DNA of 64,000 nt from Phreatobacter oligotrophus (GTDB lineage: Bacteria; Pseudomonadota; Alphaproteobacteria; Rhizobiales; Phreatobacteraceae): NCBI RefSeq assembly GCF_003046185.1, contig NZ_PZZL01000002.1, positions 310,001 to 374,000 on the forward strand. The letters are read 5' to 3'. Each line of letters starts with the position of its first letter. The first letter of the stretch is position 1. The position numbers and the translations under genes are program-made. Positions 10,279 through 20,825 of the stretch are shown piece after piece. The notes beneath the pieces are model-generated. The model searched no databases and had not been told where the DNA came from. It saw only the letters and a list, made by a program, of their open reading frames with translations.

Positions 10279-11517
10279 ATGACGACCGCCTCCCCACCGG
10301 CCACCGGACCCTATCCGGGGCTGGGCTTCCGCTCTTTCGTCGCGATGATCGCCGCGCTCATGGCGGCCAACGCGCTGGCCATCGATTCCATGCTGCCCGC
10401 CCTGCCGGAGATCGGCGAGGCGCTGGGCATCGGCACGGCCAATGACCGGCAATGGGTGGTGACGTCCTATCTGCTGGGCTTCGGCGCCTCGCAGCTGATC
10501 TATGGTCCGCTCGCCGACCGCTTCGGGCGCAAGCGCATCCTGCTCATGGGCCTTGCCATCTATGTGATCGGCAGCCTCGGCGCGACGTTGGCGACCAGCT
10601 TCGACGCGATGATGGTGGCGCGCGTGGTGCAGGGCGTCGGGGCGGCGGCGACGCGGGTGCTCGCCGTCTCCATCGTGCGCGACACCTATTCGGGGCGACA
10701 GATGGCGCGGGTCATGTCGCTCGCCTTCATCGTCTTCCTCGCCGTGCCGATCCTCGCTCCCTCGATCGGGCAGGTGATCATTCTCGTCGCCCCCTGGCGC
10801 TGGATCTTCGCGCTGCTCGGCCTGTTCGGCGTGGCCGTGGCGCTGTGGGTCGCCCGCAAGCTGCCCGAGACGCTGCATCCGGAGGACCGCACGCCCATCG
10901 CCCTGGCGCCGATGGTGAAGGCCTTCGCGACCTGCCTCACGACCCGCCTGTCGGTCGGCTACATGCTGGCCATGACCTTCGTCATCGGCAGCCTGTTCGG
11001 CTTCATCAATGCGGCGCAGCAGCTGTTCGAGGTGACCTTCCGGGCCGAGGAGCTGTTCACGATCATCTTCGCGGTGATCGCAGGCTTCATGGCGGTGGCC
11101 TCGTTCCTCAACTCGCGCATCGTCGAGCGCTTCGGCATGCGCCGCGTCTCTCACACCGCCCTGCTCGGCTATCTCGCGGCCACGCTCGCCCATGGCGCCG
11201 TGGCGCTGGCGGGCCATGAGACCATGGTGACCTTCGCGCTGTTCCAGTGCGCCACCATGTTCTGCTTCGGCCTCATGGCCTCGAATTTCGGCGCCATGGC
11301 CATGGATCCGCTCGGCCACGTGGCCGGCACGGCCTCGTCAGTGCAAGGCTTCGTCTCGACCGTCGGCGGGGCGCTGATCGGCTTCTTCATCGGCCAGCAT
11401 TTCGACGGCACGGCGCTGCCCATCGTGCTGGGCTTCGGCGGCTGCGGGCTGGCGGCCCTGGCCATGGTGCTGATCGCCGAGAAGGGACGGCTGTTTCGAC
11501 CGACCCGCGTGGCCTGA
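10279..11517 (+). CDS. MFS drug-resistance transporter, Bcr/CflA type
   Basis: An inner-membrane proton-driven exporter of 412 residues with about 12 predicted helices. The N-terminal helix contains ANALAIDSMLPALPEIGEALG, typical of Bcr/CflA proteins, followed by the loop 2-3 motif YGPLADRFGRKRILLMGLAIY. Start ATG 10279 is chosen because the next upstream in-frame codon adds about 40 residues of poor sequence. It diverges from the TctC operon across 215 bases that hold both promoters; no specific operator was recognised. Confidence 0.9.
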   Translation: MTTASPPATGPYPGLGFRSFVAMIAALMAANALAIDSMLPALPEIGEALGIGTANDRQWVVTSYLLGFGASQLIYGPLADRFGRKRILLMGLAIYVIGSLGATLATSFDAMMVARVVQGVGAAATRVLAVSIVRDTYSGRQMARVMSLAFIVFLAVPILAPSIGQVIILVAPWRWIFALLGLFGVAVALWVARKLPETLHPEDRTPIALAPMVKAFATCLTTRLSVGYMLAMTFVIGSLFGFINAAQQLFEVTFRAEELFTIIFAVIAGFMAVASFLNSRIVERFGMRRVSHTALLGYLAATLAHGAVALAGHETMVTFALFQCATMFCFGLMASNFGAMAMDPLGHVAGTASSVQGFVSTVGGALIGFFIGQHFDGTALPIVLGFGGCGLAALAMVLIAEKGRLFRPTRVA

Positions 11518-11648
11518 GCCGGCCACAGAAAAAGTGGCGAGGTGTGCGCATTTTTTATGCAATTTTACCGTGAACTTTATGTCGAATTAACTTCTCCTGA
11601 ACGGGTCTGTGGTTTCCGTGAGGTCAGATACCGCTCAGGAGAAGACCC

Positions 11649-13355
11649 ATGGCATGGCTTTCGAAGATCAGGATCACACCGAAGATCCTCGGTCTTGTTC
11701 TGGCTTTGAACGCCCTGATGCTCTGCCTCGCCGGCGTCGGCATGTACGCGCTGTCCAGCGTCTCGACGGACGCTGAAACCGGCATCGAATCCGGCGCCCG
11801 TGCCACGGCCGCCTCCCGCGTCACGTCGGCGGTCACCTTCGTGGGTCGGGCAGAGGCGGTCGTCGCCTTGAACCCGACGCCGGAGATCATCCGTGAGAAC
11901 GTCGAGGCCATTACCGCCCAGCGCCGGTCGATCACCGAGAACCTCCAGCGCATTCGCACCAGCCGCGCCGAGGTCGTCCAGACCGCCGCCAACAAGGCGG
12001 AAGCCGGCATCAACCGCTATCTGACGGCGCAGGAGGGCGTGCTCACGCTCGCCCGTTCCATCACCGGCGAGCCGACGGCTGACCAGCGCCGCGAGCTCGC
12101 ACAGCTCGTCATCGCCAACCGCCCGCTCTATCTCGAAGGCCGCCGCGAGGTTCAGGCCCTGACCGCCGTGCTGCTTGAGCGCGGCGAGATGTATCGCAAC
12201 CAGCTCAAGACAACCGGCTCCGACATGAGCCGCCTCATGCTGATCCTTGCCGGCATCGGTGTCCTCGTCGGTGTCGCCGCTGGCCTGCTCATCGGCCGCA
12301 GCGGCATCGCCACCCCCATCCGCACCCTCTCCGAGCAGTTGCAGGACCTCGCCAAGGGCCGGTTCGACATCACGGTCGCCGGCACAGAGCGCCGCGACGA
12401 GGTGGGCGACATCGCTCGCTCGGCGGAGATCTTCAAGGCGAACGGCCTCGAGGCCGAACGCTTGCGCCGCGAACAGGCCGAGGCCGAGGCCCGCGCCGAG
12501 GCCGAGAAGCGCGCCATGCTCGACCGCCTGGCCGGCGAGTTCGAGGCGGCCGTCGGATCGGTCGTCGCGTCGGTGTCGCAGTCGGCCGAGCAGTTGAAGG
12601 GCGCGGCCACCAGCCTGTCGAGCGCCGCGGCCGAGTCCGGTTCGCAGTCGAACGCCGTCGCCGCCGCCTCCGAGCAGAGCTCCGGCAACATCCAGACGGT
12701 GGCCTCGGCCACGGAGGAACTGGCCGCCTCGGTGCGCGAGATCGCCTCGCAGGTCGCCCATTCCGCCCAGATGTCCTCCACCGCCGTGCAGGGCGCCGAC
12801 CAGTCGGCGGCCCAGGTTCAGGACCTCGCCCACAAGGTCCAGAAGATCGGCGAGATCGTCGAGCTGATCAGCGGCGTCGCCGCCCAGACCAACCTGCTGG
12901 CGCTCAACGCCACCATCGAGGCGGCGCGGGCCGGCGAGGCCGGCAAGGGCTTCGCGGTTGTCGCCGCCGAGGTGAAGGGCCTTGCCGACCAGACGGCCAA
13001 GGCCACCACCGAGATCTCCAAGCAGATCGGCGCGATCCAGGAAGCGACAGCCTCGTCCTCGGCCTCCATCGACATGATCGCCCGGACGATCCGCGAGATG
13101 GACCACGTCGCCACCGAGATCGCCGCGGCGGTCGAGGAGCAGACGGCGGCCACCGGCGAGATCGCCCGCAACGTCCAGCAGGCCTCGGCCGGCGCCACGG
13201 AGATCAGCTCCAACATCAGCGGCGTATCGGCTGCGGTCGGCGAGACCAGCGCCGCGGCGACCCAGGTCCTCGCCTCCGCCGAGGGGCTGTCGACCCAGGC
13301 CCGCCAGCTCCGCACCGAACTCGACAGCTTCCTGGTGCGCTTCCGCGCCGCCTGA
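11649..13355 (+). CDS. Methyl-accepting chemotaxis protein (twin A)
   Basis: A transmembrane chemoreceptor of 568 residues: TM helix 1 (about 12-34), a periplasmic four-helix-bundle-like sensor (about 35-190), TM helix 2 (about 195-215, [21 protein letters not shown]), HAMP (about 216-268) and the MA signalling domain (about 320-560). The hairpin tip reads [20 protein letters not shown]. There is no C-terminal CheR/CheB-tethering pentapeptide. AGGAGAAG precedes the ATG. It is followed by a second receptor of exactly the same length; parts of the signalling domains are identical at base level while the sensor domains differ, so the pair probably reads different ligands through the same signalling unit. 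Confidence 0.94.
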   Translation: MAWLSKIRITPKILGLVLALNALMLCLAGVGMYALSSVSTDAETGIESGARATAASRVTSAVTFVGRAEAVVALNPTPEIIRENVEAITAQRRSITENLQRIRTSRAEVVQTAANKAEAGINRYLTAQEGVLTLARSITGEPTADQRRELAQLVIANRPLYLEGRREVQALTAVLLERGEMYRNQLKTTGSDMSRLMLILAGIGVLVGVAAGLLIGRSGIATPIRTLSEQLQDLAKGRFDITVAGTERRDEVGDIARSAEIFKANGLEAERLRREQAEAEARAEAEKRAMLDRLAGEFEAAVGSVVASVSQSAEQLKGAATSLSSAAAESGSQSNAVAAASEQSSGNIQTVASATEELAASVREIASQVAHSAQMSSTAVQGADQSAAQVQDLAHKVQKIGEIVELISGVAAQTNLLALNATIEAARAGEAGKGFAVVAAEVKGLADQTAKATTEISKQIGAIQEATASSSASIDMIARTIREMDHVATEIAAAVEEQTAATGEIARNVQQASAGATEISSNISGVSAAVGETSAAATQVLASAEGLSTQARQLRTELDSFLVRFRAA

Positions 13356-13383
13356 GCCAGGCTCCGACCCTGCAACCCTCTCG

Positions 13384-13412
13384 AAGGCCGGCCCGCATCC
13401 CGGGCCGGCCTT
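13384..13412 (+). terminator. Terminator-like hairpin between the twin chemoreceptors
   Basis: An 11-bp perfect stem (AAGGCCGGCCC / GGGCCGGCCTT) with a 7-base loop follows twin A by 28 bases. The trailing T-run is short, so termination strength is uncertain; it suggests that twin B has its own promoter. Confidence 0.6.
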
Positions 13413-13615
13413 CGCCGTTTCGCATTACTGGTTGGTTACGCCGCAGGGGATGCGACCTTTGACATCTCGGCAACCATGAGTGGGAGGCCGTCCAAACAAG
13501 TCGCAATTTGTCTCAAAAATCAGACGAATTTACCGCGTTTCCGCGGTGGATTTAACGTCTCATGAAGGAGCTGGGGCGAAGGGTGGAGCGACATTTCACC
13601 ACAGGACGCGTCCCC

Positions 13616-15322
13616 ATGGCCTGGCTCTCCCGTTTCCGCATCACCCCGAAGGTTCTCGGGCTCGTCGGCCTTCTCAACCTGCTCGCCCTCGCGCTGGTCG
13701 GCATCGCCATGTATGCGCTGTCGAGCGTCACCGGCGATGCCGAGCAAGGCATTCTCGGCGGTCAACGCGCGACCGCCTCGTCCCGCCTCACCTCCGCCCT
13801 CACCTATATCGGCCGGGGCGAGGCGACGATCGCGGTCAATCCGGCGCCGGACGTCATCCGCGACAACGTCGCTATGGTCAGCGAGCAGCGGCGCGGCATC
13901 GAGGGCTACCTCGCCGAGATCCGCACCAGCCGCGCGGAGGTCGTGCAGCAGGCCCTCGCGAAGGTGGAGACCACGCTGAACGGCTATTTCGCCGCCGAGG
14001 AGAAGACGATGGCTCTCGCCAAGTCCATCACCGGCGAGGCGACGATGGACCAGCGCCACGAACTCGGCCGCATGGTCGCAGAGAACCGCACCGCCTTCCT
14101 CGCGGCCCGAAAGGAGGCGCAGGATCTCACCGCCCTGCTGCTCTCCCGCGCCGCCACGTTCCGCGACCAGCTTCACGCGACCGAGACCAGCATGTCGCGC
14201 CTGATGATGGCGCTGGCTGGCGTCGGCATCCTCTTCGGTGGCAGTGCAGGCCTGGTGATCGGCCGCGGTGGGATCGCCACCCCGATCCGGGCGCTGTCCG
14301 GCCAGCTCGAGGATCTCGCCAAGGGCCGTTTCGACATCGCCATTGCCGGCACGGAGCGCCGCGACGAGGTGGGCGACATCGCCCGCTCGGCGGAGGTGTT
14401 CAAGGCCAATGGCCTGGAGGCCGAACGCCTGCGCCGCGAACAGGCGGAGGCCGAGGCCCGCGCCGAAGCCGACAAGCGCGCCCTGATCGAGCGCCTCGCC
14501 AGCGACTTTGAATCCGCGGTCGGCAGCGTCGTCCAGTCGGTGTCGACCTCCGCCGAGCAGCTGAAGAGCGCGGCCACGAGCCTGTCGAGCACGGCGGCCG
14601 AGTCCGGTTCGCAGTCGAACGCCGTCGCCGCCGCCTCCGAGCAGAGCTCCGGCAACATCCAGACGGTGGCCTCGGCCACGGAGGAACTGGCCGCCTCGGT
14701 GCGCGAGATCGCCTCGCAGGTCGCCCATTCCGCCCAGATGTCCTCCACCGCCGTGCAGGGCGCCGACGCCTCCGCCGCCCAGGTGCAGGAGCTCGCCCTC
14801 AAGGTCCAGAAGATCGGCGAGATCGTCGAGCTGATCAGCGGCGTCGCCGCCCAGACCAACCTCCTGGCGCTCAACGCCACGATCGAGGCGGCGCGTGCGG
14901 GCGAGGCCGGCAAGGGCTTCGCCGTGGTGGCTGCCGAGGTGAAGGGCCTTGCCGACCAGACGGCCAAGGCCACCACCGAGATCTCCAAGCAGATCGGCGC
15001 GATCCAGGAAGCGACAGCCTCGTCCTCGGCCTCCATCGACATGATCGCCCGGACGATCCGCGAGATGGACCACGTCGCCACCGAGATCGCCGCGGCGGTC
15101 GAGGAGCAGACCGCCGCCACCGGCGAGATCGCCCGCAATGTCCAGCAGGCCTCGGCCGGCGCCACGGAGATCAGCTCCAACATCAACGGTGTCTCGGCCG
15201 CGGTGGGCGCCACCAGCGCGGCGGCGGCCCAGGTGCTGTCCTCGGCGCAGGGCCTCTCGGGCCAGGCCCAGGATCTGCGTCAGGAGCTGGATTCGTTCCT
15301 CACCCGCTTCCGCGCGGCGTGA
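13616..15322 (+). CDS. Methyl-accepting chemotaxis protein (twin B)
   Basis: A 568-residue chemoreceptor, identical in length and architecture to the preceding gene (TM-4HB sensor-TM-HAMP-MA). The start at 13616 ([17 protein letters not shown]) matches twin A ([17 protein letters not shown]); an upstream in-frame ATG at 13562 would add 18 residues with no counterpart. Signalling-domain blocks 14594-14767 and 14933-15111 match twin A base for base, while the sensor region has diverged. It is probably a tandem duplication with ongoing gene conversion. It likely signals to CheA/CheW encoded elsewhere. Confidence 0.94.
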   Translation: MAWLSRFRITPKVLGLVGLLNLLALALVGIAMYALSSVTGDAEQGILGGQRATASSRLTSALTYIGRGEATIAVNPAPDVIRDNVAMVSEQRRGIEGYLAEIRTSRAEVVQQALAKVETTLNGYFAAEEKTMALAKSITGEATMDQRHELGRMVAENRTAFLAARKEAQDLTALLLSRAATFRDQLHATETSMSRLMMALAGVGILFGGSAGLVIGRGGIATPIRALSGQLEDLAKGRFDIAIAGTERRDEVGDIARSAEVFKANGLEAERLRREQAEAEARAEADKRALIERLASDFESAVGSVVQSVSTSAEQLKSAATSLSSTAAESGSQSNAVAAASEQSSGNIQTVASATEELAASVREIASQVAHSAQMSSTAVQGADASAAQVQELALKVQKIGEIVELISGVAAQTNLLALNATIEAARAGEAGKGFAVVAAEVKGLADQTAKATTEISKQIGAIQEATASSSASIDMIARTIREMDHVATEIAAAVEEQTAATGEIARNVQQASAGATEISSNINGVSAAVGATSAAAAQVLSSAQGLSGQAQDLRQELDSFLTRFRAA

Positions 15323-15419
15323 CGCGCAGCCGCGGCGCGGCAATTCTCCCCCGCAGCGCCATCGGTTGACGGCGCTGCGCTCCCAACGCCAGACGGGCGG
15401 GTTCCCATGGAGCCCGCCC

Positions 15420-16286
15420 GTGTCCCATTCCGTTCCCCATCCCCGCGGCACCTGGTGCGACCCGACCACGGGACAGGCCCTCGATGAGCGGCGCCTGATG
15501 GAAGGACTGTCCCGCCAGCAGGTGGTGCTCCTCGGCGAGACGCACGACGTCGCCGAGATCCATCGCTGGCAGGCGAATGTCGTCTCGGTCCTGCACCATC
15601 TGCAGCCGCGGCTGGCCGTCGGCCTCGAAATGATCCCGCGGCGGCTGCAGCCCGCTCTCGACGACTGGATCGATGGTAGGCTGACCACGGCCGCCTTTCT
15701 CGTCGCCGTCGACTGGGATCGGGTCTGGGGATTTCCGGCGGATCTCTACCTGCCGATCTTTCACCTCTGCCGGCAGAACCGCATTCCGCTGCTGGCGCTG
15801 AACTGCGAGAGGCCGCTTGTCAGCCGCGTCGGCCGCGAGGGCTGGGACGCCATTCCCGAGGCGGAGCGCGACGGGCTGACCCCGGCGGCGCCCGCCACCG
15901 CGGCCTATCGGCGGCATCTGTTCGACCTCACAGGCGGCGGCGCGGGCGGGCGTGCGCAGGGGCCGGACGATCCGGCCTTCGACCGGTTCGTCCGGGCCCA
16001 GCAGACCTGGGACCGGGCTTTCGCCTGCAACATCGCCCGGGCGCTGGAGGGCGGACGCGCCGATCTGGTGGTGGGCATCATCGGCCGCGGCCATTGCGAC
16101 TATTTCGGCGGCACGCCCCACCAGCTCGCCGATCTCGGGATCACGGCCGTTTCGGTGCTGGCTCCGAACCAGGACGAGACGCTGCGCATCGAGCCGGAGC
16201 AGAAACTGGCCGACGCCGTCTTCCGGCTCGACCAGCCCGATCCGCCGCTGCCCCGCCGAATGCGCGCCCGGCTCGTGGCGGACTAG
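15420..16286 (+). CDS. ChaN-like (heme-binding lipoprotein superfamily) protein
   Basis: 288 residues matching the ChaN fold: QVVLLGETHDVAEIHRWQ near the N terminus, then LAVGLEMIPRRLQPALDDW, DWDRVWGFPADLYLPIF and a C-terminal VVGIIGRGHCDYFGGTPHQL. ChaN of Campylobacter is a surface lipoprotein that binds stacked haems. This protein shows no lipobox or signal peptide from the chosen start, a GTG at 15420 preceded by GGAGC, so it may be cytoplasmic or enzymatic. Longer in-frame extensions look like non-coding sequence. The fold is well supported; a haem role is only by analogy. Confidence 0.75.
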   Translation: MSHSVPHPRGTWCDPTTGQALDERRLMEGLSRQQVVLLGETHDVAEIHRWQANVVSVLHHLQPRLAVGLEMIPRRLQPALDDWIDGRLTTAAFLVAVDWDRVWGFPADLYLPIFHLCRQNRIPLLALNCERPLVSRVGREGWDAIPEAERDGLTPAAPATAAYRRHLFDLTGGGAGGRAQGPDDPAFDRFVRAQQTWDRAFACNIARALEGGRADLVVGIIGRGHCDYFGGTPHQLADLGITAVSVLAPNQDETLRIEPEQKLADAVFRLDQPDPPLPRRMRARLVAD

Positions 16287-16296
16287 GCGGGCCGGC

Positions 16297-17205
16297 TCAG
16301 CGCGGCGGGTGTCGCGGCCGCGGCTGGGGCTGCGGCATGGCGACGGGCCGATAGGGCGCCACCATGGCGATCTCGCGCACCGGACCGCGCGCCATCATCT
16401 CGCGAACGACGTCGAGCCGCGACGTCCTGTCGAAGACATCGCTCGCCGCCGTCGGCGCGATGCCGGCGACGCGCAGGCGCGGACCGAGCGAGGCCTCCTC
16501 GATCTCGCGAACCCGCTGGCGCAGGTCCGGCGACAGCCGGCCATAGGCCTGGGCGGTGACGAAATCGCGCGGCTGGTAGGGGAAGCGCCCGCCGTCGCGG
16601 AACACGCGCACGCCGCTCTCCATCACCACGACATCGCCGGTCCGCAGCGTGTGGTCCTGGGCGAGCGCGAGGCGCGAGAGGCCCTGGGTCACCGAGCCCT
16701 GGCAGGAGCAGGCGGGCACGAGGCTTTCGCGATAGCGGAAGGCCGTCGCCGTGGCGGTGTAGAGCTGGCCGCCATCGGTGCGCGCCGTCTCGATGCTGCC
16801 GTTGCGGCTGGAGAACAGGCGCATCGTGGCGCCGGGGCACATGGCATCGCAGGCGGCCGCCTGGGCCTGCCGGCCCTCGCCGCGGGCCGAGGCACCGATG
16901 GGGAAGAAGTAGCCGTCGCAGGAGCGCACGCAGTAGCTGCGGGACGAGCCGTCGGCGGAGGCCATGGCGGCGGCCTGGCGGTTCTGGCGGGGCCCCATCT
17001 GGCGGGGAGCGGTGCCGGGCACATGGGCGACGGTCGGCGCCGCTACCGGGCGGCCCCACCACCCGCCCGACGGCGCAGCCGGACGCGGCCGGCCGTAATC
17101 GCCACGGGCAATGGCGTAGAACTCGTCGCGGTCCTCGGCCTCGCTGCCCGAAATCGAGAGCAGCGCGAGGCCCAGAACGGCGCACATGCCGAGAACGCGA
17201 AACAT
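16297..17205 (-). CDS. DUF2865 exported protein
   Basis: A 302-residue secreted protein with signal peptide MFRVLGMCAVLGLALLSISG. The core carries the family Cys pattern: YCVRSCDGYFFPIG, then ACDAMCPGATMRLFSS and LVPACSCQG, six or more Cys likely paired in the periplasm. A basic Pro/Arg-rich tail ends the protein. An in-frame GTG at 17214 would add three residues; ATG 17205 gives the cleaner signal. The family is typical of Hyphomicrobiales and has no assigned function. It converges with the ChaN-like gene, with 10 bases between stops. Confidence 0.85.
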   Translation of the reverse strand: MFRVLGMCAVLGLALLSISGSEAEDRDEFYAIARGDYGRPRPAAPSGGWWGRPVAAPTVAHVPGTAPRQMGPRQNRQAAAMASADGSSRSYCVRSCDGYFFPIGASARGEGRQAQAAACDAMCPGATMRLFSSRNGSIETARTDGGQLYTATATAFRYRESLVPACSCQGSVTQGLSRLALAQDHTLRTGDVVVMESGVRVFRDGGRFPYQPRDFVTAQAYGRLSPDLRQRVREIEEASLGPRLRVAGIAPTAASDVFDRTSRLDVVREMMARGPVREIAMVAPYRPVAMPQPQPRPRHPPR

Positions 17206-17547
17206 GGCTGGCACCGGTAACGGAATGGTGAGGTTACGCTAGGGCAGTCTTAACCCTCTGGCAACCATCGGATGAGTGCGGACCCCGGTTAAGGTTGATC
17301 GCGCGAACCCGGCTCACGAACCTCGCAAACATGCGGGGTCCGCCGTCGATTTTCCGTCACGTAAGACCAAGGAAGGGACCGGCCGTAAAATACGTATAAC
17401 CGCGACAATCCACCTCACTTGTCTGCAATTTTTGCGCGATGTTTCGAACACCCGGGTAAGGTCCCGTTAGGGTGATGCTGGCGTTCTTAGGTACGTCGGC
17501 ACCTGCATGTCGGCGTCCACCCCTGCCAACGATACTGGAGAAGGGCC
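17206..17547. other. Intergenic region upstream of the globin-coupled receptor; little recognised
   Basis: 342 bases between divergent genes. It is less GC-rich than the surroundings, especially 17380-17430, as expected for a regulatory region. A good ribosome binding site (GGAGAAGGG, 17537-17545) precedes the downstream ATG. I see no clear promoter pair, hairpin or credible small gene. Confidence 0.6.
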
Positions 17548-18945
17548 ATGTCCCCCGCTGGCACCACCCCCGCTCGACCGACCACGGGTTCGCCCTCCAC
17601 AAAGGATGCGGGCCTGTCCGCCCGCCTCCGCTTCCATGGAATTGACTCCGCCGTCAGCGCCGCCCTCAAGAAGCACCGCGACATGGTGCTGGAGGAACTG
17701 CCCGGCGTTCTCGATGGCTTCTACGCCCTCGTCGCCGATGTGCCGGAGACCGCCGCGTTCTTCCGCTCGCGCGACCACATGAACCACGCCAAGGCCATGC
17801 AGGTGAAGCACTGGGGCGTCATCCTCGAGGGCCGTTTCGACGCGGCCTACGAGGCCTCCGTCACCCGCATCGGCGAGATCCACAACAAGCTCGGCCTTGA
17901 GCCGCGCTGGTATATCGGCGGCTACAATGCGCTGGTGACCGGCGTGCTCGGCGCCATCGAGAAGCGCATGCCGACCTCGCTGATGGACCGCGCCCGCACC
18001 GCCGAGCGCCGCGCCCTGCAGGCCGCGGTGACCAAGGCCGCCATGCTCGACATGGACCTCGCCATCGCCGTGTACATCGAGGCCGGCCGGCGCGACCGCC
18101 GCGAGACGCTCGACCGCCTCGCCAATGATTTCGAGGGCACGGTCGGCGGCATCGTCAGCGTCGTGGCCGAGAAGTCCGGCGAGATGCAGGCCACGGCCCG
18201 CCGCCTCACCCAGTCGGCCAGCGAGACGGCCCGCCAGTCCGGCATCGTCGCCACGGCTTCCGAGAACGCCACCGGCAATGTGCAGACGGTGGCGACCGCG
18301 ACCGAGGAGCTCGGCGCCTCCATCGCCGAGATCGGCAAGCAGGTGAACGATTCCGCCGCCATCGCCCGCCGCGCCGTGGCCGATGCCGACCGCACCGGCG
18401 GCGTCATCCGCCAGCTCGCCGAGAATGCCCAGAAGATCGGCGACATTGTCGGCCTCATCAACAACATTGCCGGCCAGACCAACCTGCTGGCGCTCAATGC
18501 CACGATCGAGGCGGCAAGGGCCGGTGAAGCGGGCAAGGGCTTCGCCGTCGTCGCCCAGGAGGTGAAGAGCCTCGCCGAGCAGACCGCCAAGGCCACCACC
18601 GAGATCGCCGCGCAGATCACCGGCATCCAGCAGGCGACCAACGAATCCGTCGGCTCCATCGACGGCATCACCGAGGTCATCCGCCGGATGGACCAGATCG
18701 CCGCCGCCATCGCCGCCGCGGTGGAGCAGCAGGGCGCCGCCACCGCCGAGATCGCCCGCAACGTCGCGCAGGCGGCGAGCGGCACGGCCAGCGTCTCCTC
18801 GACGATCCAGAACGTCACCGCGACGGCAGAGATGACCGGCAAGTCCGCCGGCGAGGTGCTGAGCTCCTCGACGGAGCTCTCCACCCAGTCGGAGCAGCTG
18901 AAGTCTGCGGTGCACCAGTTCCTGTCGACCGTGAAGGCGGCCTGA
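17548..18945 (+). CDS. Globin-coupled chemoreceptor (soluble, HemAT-like)
   Basis: 465 residues. The N-terminal globin-coupled-sensor domain (about 25-180) shows the hallmark [20 protein letters not shown], with His112 as the probable proximal haem ligand. There is no transmembrane helix. A linker with coiled-coil character leads to an MA signalling domain (about 220-460) with tip [20 protein letters not shown]. Such receptors bind O2 through haem and drive aerotaxis (HemAT). The signalling tip matches that of the twin receptors upstream, so it probably joins the same chemotaxis array. The haem ligand assignment is by family pattern, not tested. Confidence 0.92.
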   Translation: MSPAGTTPARPTTGSPSTKDAGLSARLRFHGIDSAVSAALKKHRDMVLEELPGVLDGFYALVADVPETAAFFRSRDHMNHAKAMQVKHWGVILEGRFDAAYEASVTRIGEIHNKLGLEPRWYIGGYNALVTGVLGAIEKRMPTSLMDRARTAERRALQAAVTKAAMLDMDLAIAVYIEAGRRDRRETLDRLANDFEGTVGGIVSVVAEKSGEMQATARRLTQSASETARQSGIVATASENATGNVQTVATATEELGASIAEIGKQVNDSAAIARRAVADADRTGGVIRQLAENAQKIGDIVGLINNIAGQTNLLALNATIEAARAGEAGKGFAVVAQEVKSLAEQTAKATTEIAAQITGIQQATNESVGSIDGITEVIRRMDQIAAAIAAAVEQQGAATAEIARNVAQAASGTASVSSTIQNVTATAEMTGKSAGEVLSSSTELSTQSEQLKSAVHQFLSTVKAA

Positions 18946-18978
18946 CGGAACGCCACGCTTTCCCGTTCCCCCGGGACA

Positions 18979-19008
18979 GGCCCGCCGCGGCAACGCGGCG
19001 GGCCTTTT
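18979..19008 (+). terminator. Rho-independent terminator after the globin-coupled receptor
   Basis: A 10-bp perfect stem (GGCCCGCCGC / GCGGCGGGCC) with a 6-base loop and TTTT tail. Confidence 0.85.
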
Positions 19009-19156
19009 CGCGTCGGCCGCGCCGCTGCGCACTATAGATCGTCGGCGGCGCCTATTGTCCTGTAACGATCTGTATTTGAGGTATCATCATCCCCTTTTCT
19101 TTTCCCAGATTGACTGTCATCGTGACTATAACGAATCCGATCATCTTATTTGTCTT

Positions 19157-20620
19157 ATGTTAATTACCAATACTGACCGAACCCGTCAGGATCAGCAGGA
19201 CCTTGATACATCCCGGCCCTGGCTCGTCTTGGCCATTGGGCTCGGGATCTACGCCCTGATCATGGCCACGGGCACGCGGCTGCTCGACGATCCCGATAGC
19301 CACTGGCACGTCCATGTCGGCGCGCGCATCCTCGCCGAGGGCCATTTCCCGCAGACCGATCCCTATTCCCACAGCTTTGCCGGCGCGCCGTGGATCGCCA
19401 AGGAATGGCTGTCGCAGGTGCTCTTCGCGGCGGCCCACCGCATCGGCGGCTGGTTCGGCGTGGTGGCGCTCACCGCCCTCGCGGCCGCACTGGCCATCGC
19501 CCTTCTCTCGCGGGAACTGCTGGCGCGGCTGCCGCTGGTGCCGGCGCTGGCGCTGACAGGCTTTGCCCTGCTCTGCACCATCCAGCACCTGCTGGCGCGG
19601 CCGCATGTGCTGGCGATGCCGGCCATGGTCCTGTGGTTCGTGCTGCTGTTCCGCGCCGCCGAGGCGGCGCGCGTGCCGTCCCTTGCCGCCCTGCCGCTGA
19701 TGGCGTGGTGGTCGAACCTCCACGGCAGCTTCACCTTCGGCCTCGCCTTCGGCGGGCTGCTGGTGATCGAGGCGGCGATGCGCGCCGCCCCGGCCGATCG
19801 GCTGCGCCTCGTCCTGGGATGGGGCGCCTTCGGCCTCGCGGCGCTGGCGGCGGCCTGCCTCCACCCCTATGGCCCGGAGGTGATCGTTGCAGCCTTCCGC
19901 GTGCTCGACCTCGGCGCCGCCAAGACGGTGATCATGGAATGGCGGCCGCAGGACTTCTCCTCCTTCGGCCTGTTCGAGGCCTTCCTGCTGGCGGGGCTCG
20001 GCCTGGCGCTGGTGCTGGGCCTCAGGCTCTCGCCCTTTCGCACGGTGCTGCTGCTGCTCCTCCTGCACCTGGCGCTCAGCCATTTCAGGCACGTCACGAC
20101 GCTCGGTTTCATCGCCCCGCTGGTGGTGGCCCCAGCCCTGGCGCGGCGGCCGGCGCCCGTCCCGGCCGGACCCACCGGCGCCCGGCTCGCCGCGGCAATG
20201 GCCCTCGGCCTTGCCGGTCTGGTGGCGGTGACCGGGTTGACCGCCGCTGCCGGCCGTCACTTCACGCCGGCGCCGCGCTGGATGCCGGAGGCGGCGCTGG
20301 CCGCGGCGCGGGCGGCCGGGCTCACCGGCCCGGTGCTCAACGACTATGCCTTCGGCGGCTTCCTCATCGCCCGCGGCGTGCCGACCTTCATCGACGGGCG
20401 AGCCGAGCTCTATGGCGGACCCTTCGTGGTCGAGACGATACGGGCCATGGGGCTGAAGGACGTGGCGCGGCTCGACGCCATCCTCGATGGCGGGCAGGTG
20501 CAGTGGACGCTGCTGGAACCGTCGACGCCGGCGGTGGCCTATCTCGACCGGCGGCCCGGCTGGCGGCGGGTCTTCGCCGACGAGGTGGCGGTGGTCCATG
20601 CGAGGGAGGCGAGGCGGTAG
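19157..20620 (+). CDS. Polytopic membrane protein, possible glycosyltransferase-C-like, unknown function
   Basis: About 487 residues with many hydrophobic segments (roughly ten helices) and a short soluble C-terminal domain. Conserved-looking features sit in the first loop (LLDDPDSHWHVHVGARIL, then GAPWIAKEWLSQVLFAAAHR), where acidic and aromatic residues precede a membrane run, as in GT-C and oligosaccharyltransferase-like proteins, and in the C-terminal GGFLIARGVPTFIDGRAELYG. The start is uncertain: ATG 19157 is chosen, but no good ribosome site is seen and the first 150 bases are unusually AT-rich. It is followed by a repeat-filled gap. I do not assign an activity. Confidence 0.7.
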   Translation: MLITNTDRTRQDQQDLDTSRPWLVLAIGLGIYALIMATGTRLLDDPDSHWHVHVGARILAEGHFPQTDPYSHSFAGAPWIAKEWLSQVLFAAAHRIGGWFGVVALTALAAALAIALLSRELLARLPLVPALALTGFALLCTIQHLLARPHVLAMPAMVLWFVLLFRAAEAARVPSLAALPLMAWWSNLHGSFTFGLAFGGLLVIEAAMRAAPADRLRLVLGWGAFGLAALAAACLHPYGPEVIVAAFRVLDLGAAKTVIMEWRPQDFSSFGLFEAFLLAGLGLALVLGLRLSPFRTVLLLLLLHLALSHFRHVTTLGFIAPLVVAPALARRPAPVPAGPTGARLAAAMALGLAGLVAVTGLTAAAGRHFTPAPRWMPEAALAAARAAGLTGPVLNDYAFGGFLIARGVPTFIDGRAELYGGPFVVETIRAMGLKDVARLDAILDGGQVQWTLLEPSTPAVAYLDRRPGWRRVFADEVAVVHAREARR

Positions 20621-20662
20621 GCGGCGAGGAGCCTCGCCGAAAGCTGGCCGGAACCACCACCC

Positions 20663-20752
20663 GTCATGCCCGGGTTTAGCCCGGGCATCCACGACTTCTC
20701 TTCAAGCTGCGGTGGTCAAGTCGTGGATGCCCGGCACAAGGCCGGGCATGAC
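20663..20752. repeat. Palindromic intergenic repeat (family B, copy 1)
   Basis: Two 35-base arms (20663-20697 and 20718-20752) are nearly perfect inverted complements around a 20-base centre, and each arm has an inner hairpin (GCCCGGG...CCCGGGC type). A truncated second copy is at 23391-23452. It looks like a REP-type or non-autonomous palindromic element common between genes in Hyphomicrobiales. Confidence 0.85.
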
Positions 20753-20825
20753 GCGGCAAGGGCGGTGGGTTGCCGGAGGAGGCACCGCTCTGTACCTCGC
20801 CCCGGCCTCGCTCCGGAACCTCCCA

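Noticed and set aside
13520-15688. A 722-codon minus-strand open frame across the second chemoreceptor
   Set aside because: It mirrors the plus-strand chemoreceptor codons; the product is Leu/Gly/Asp/His-rich low complexity and a near copy exists opposite the first twin.
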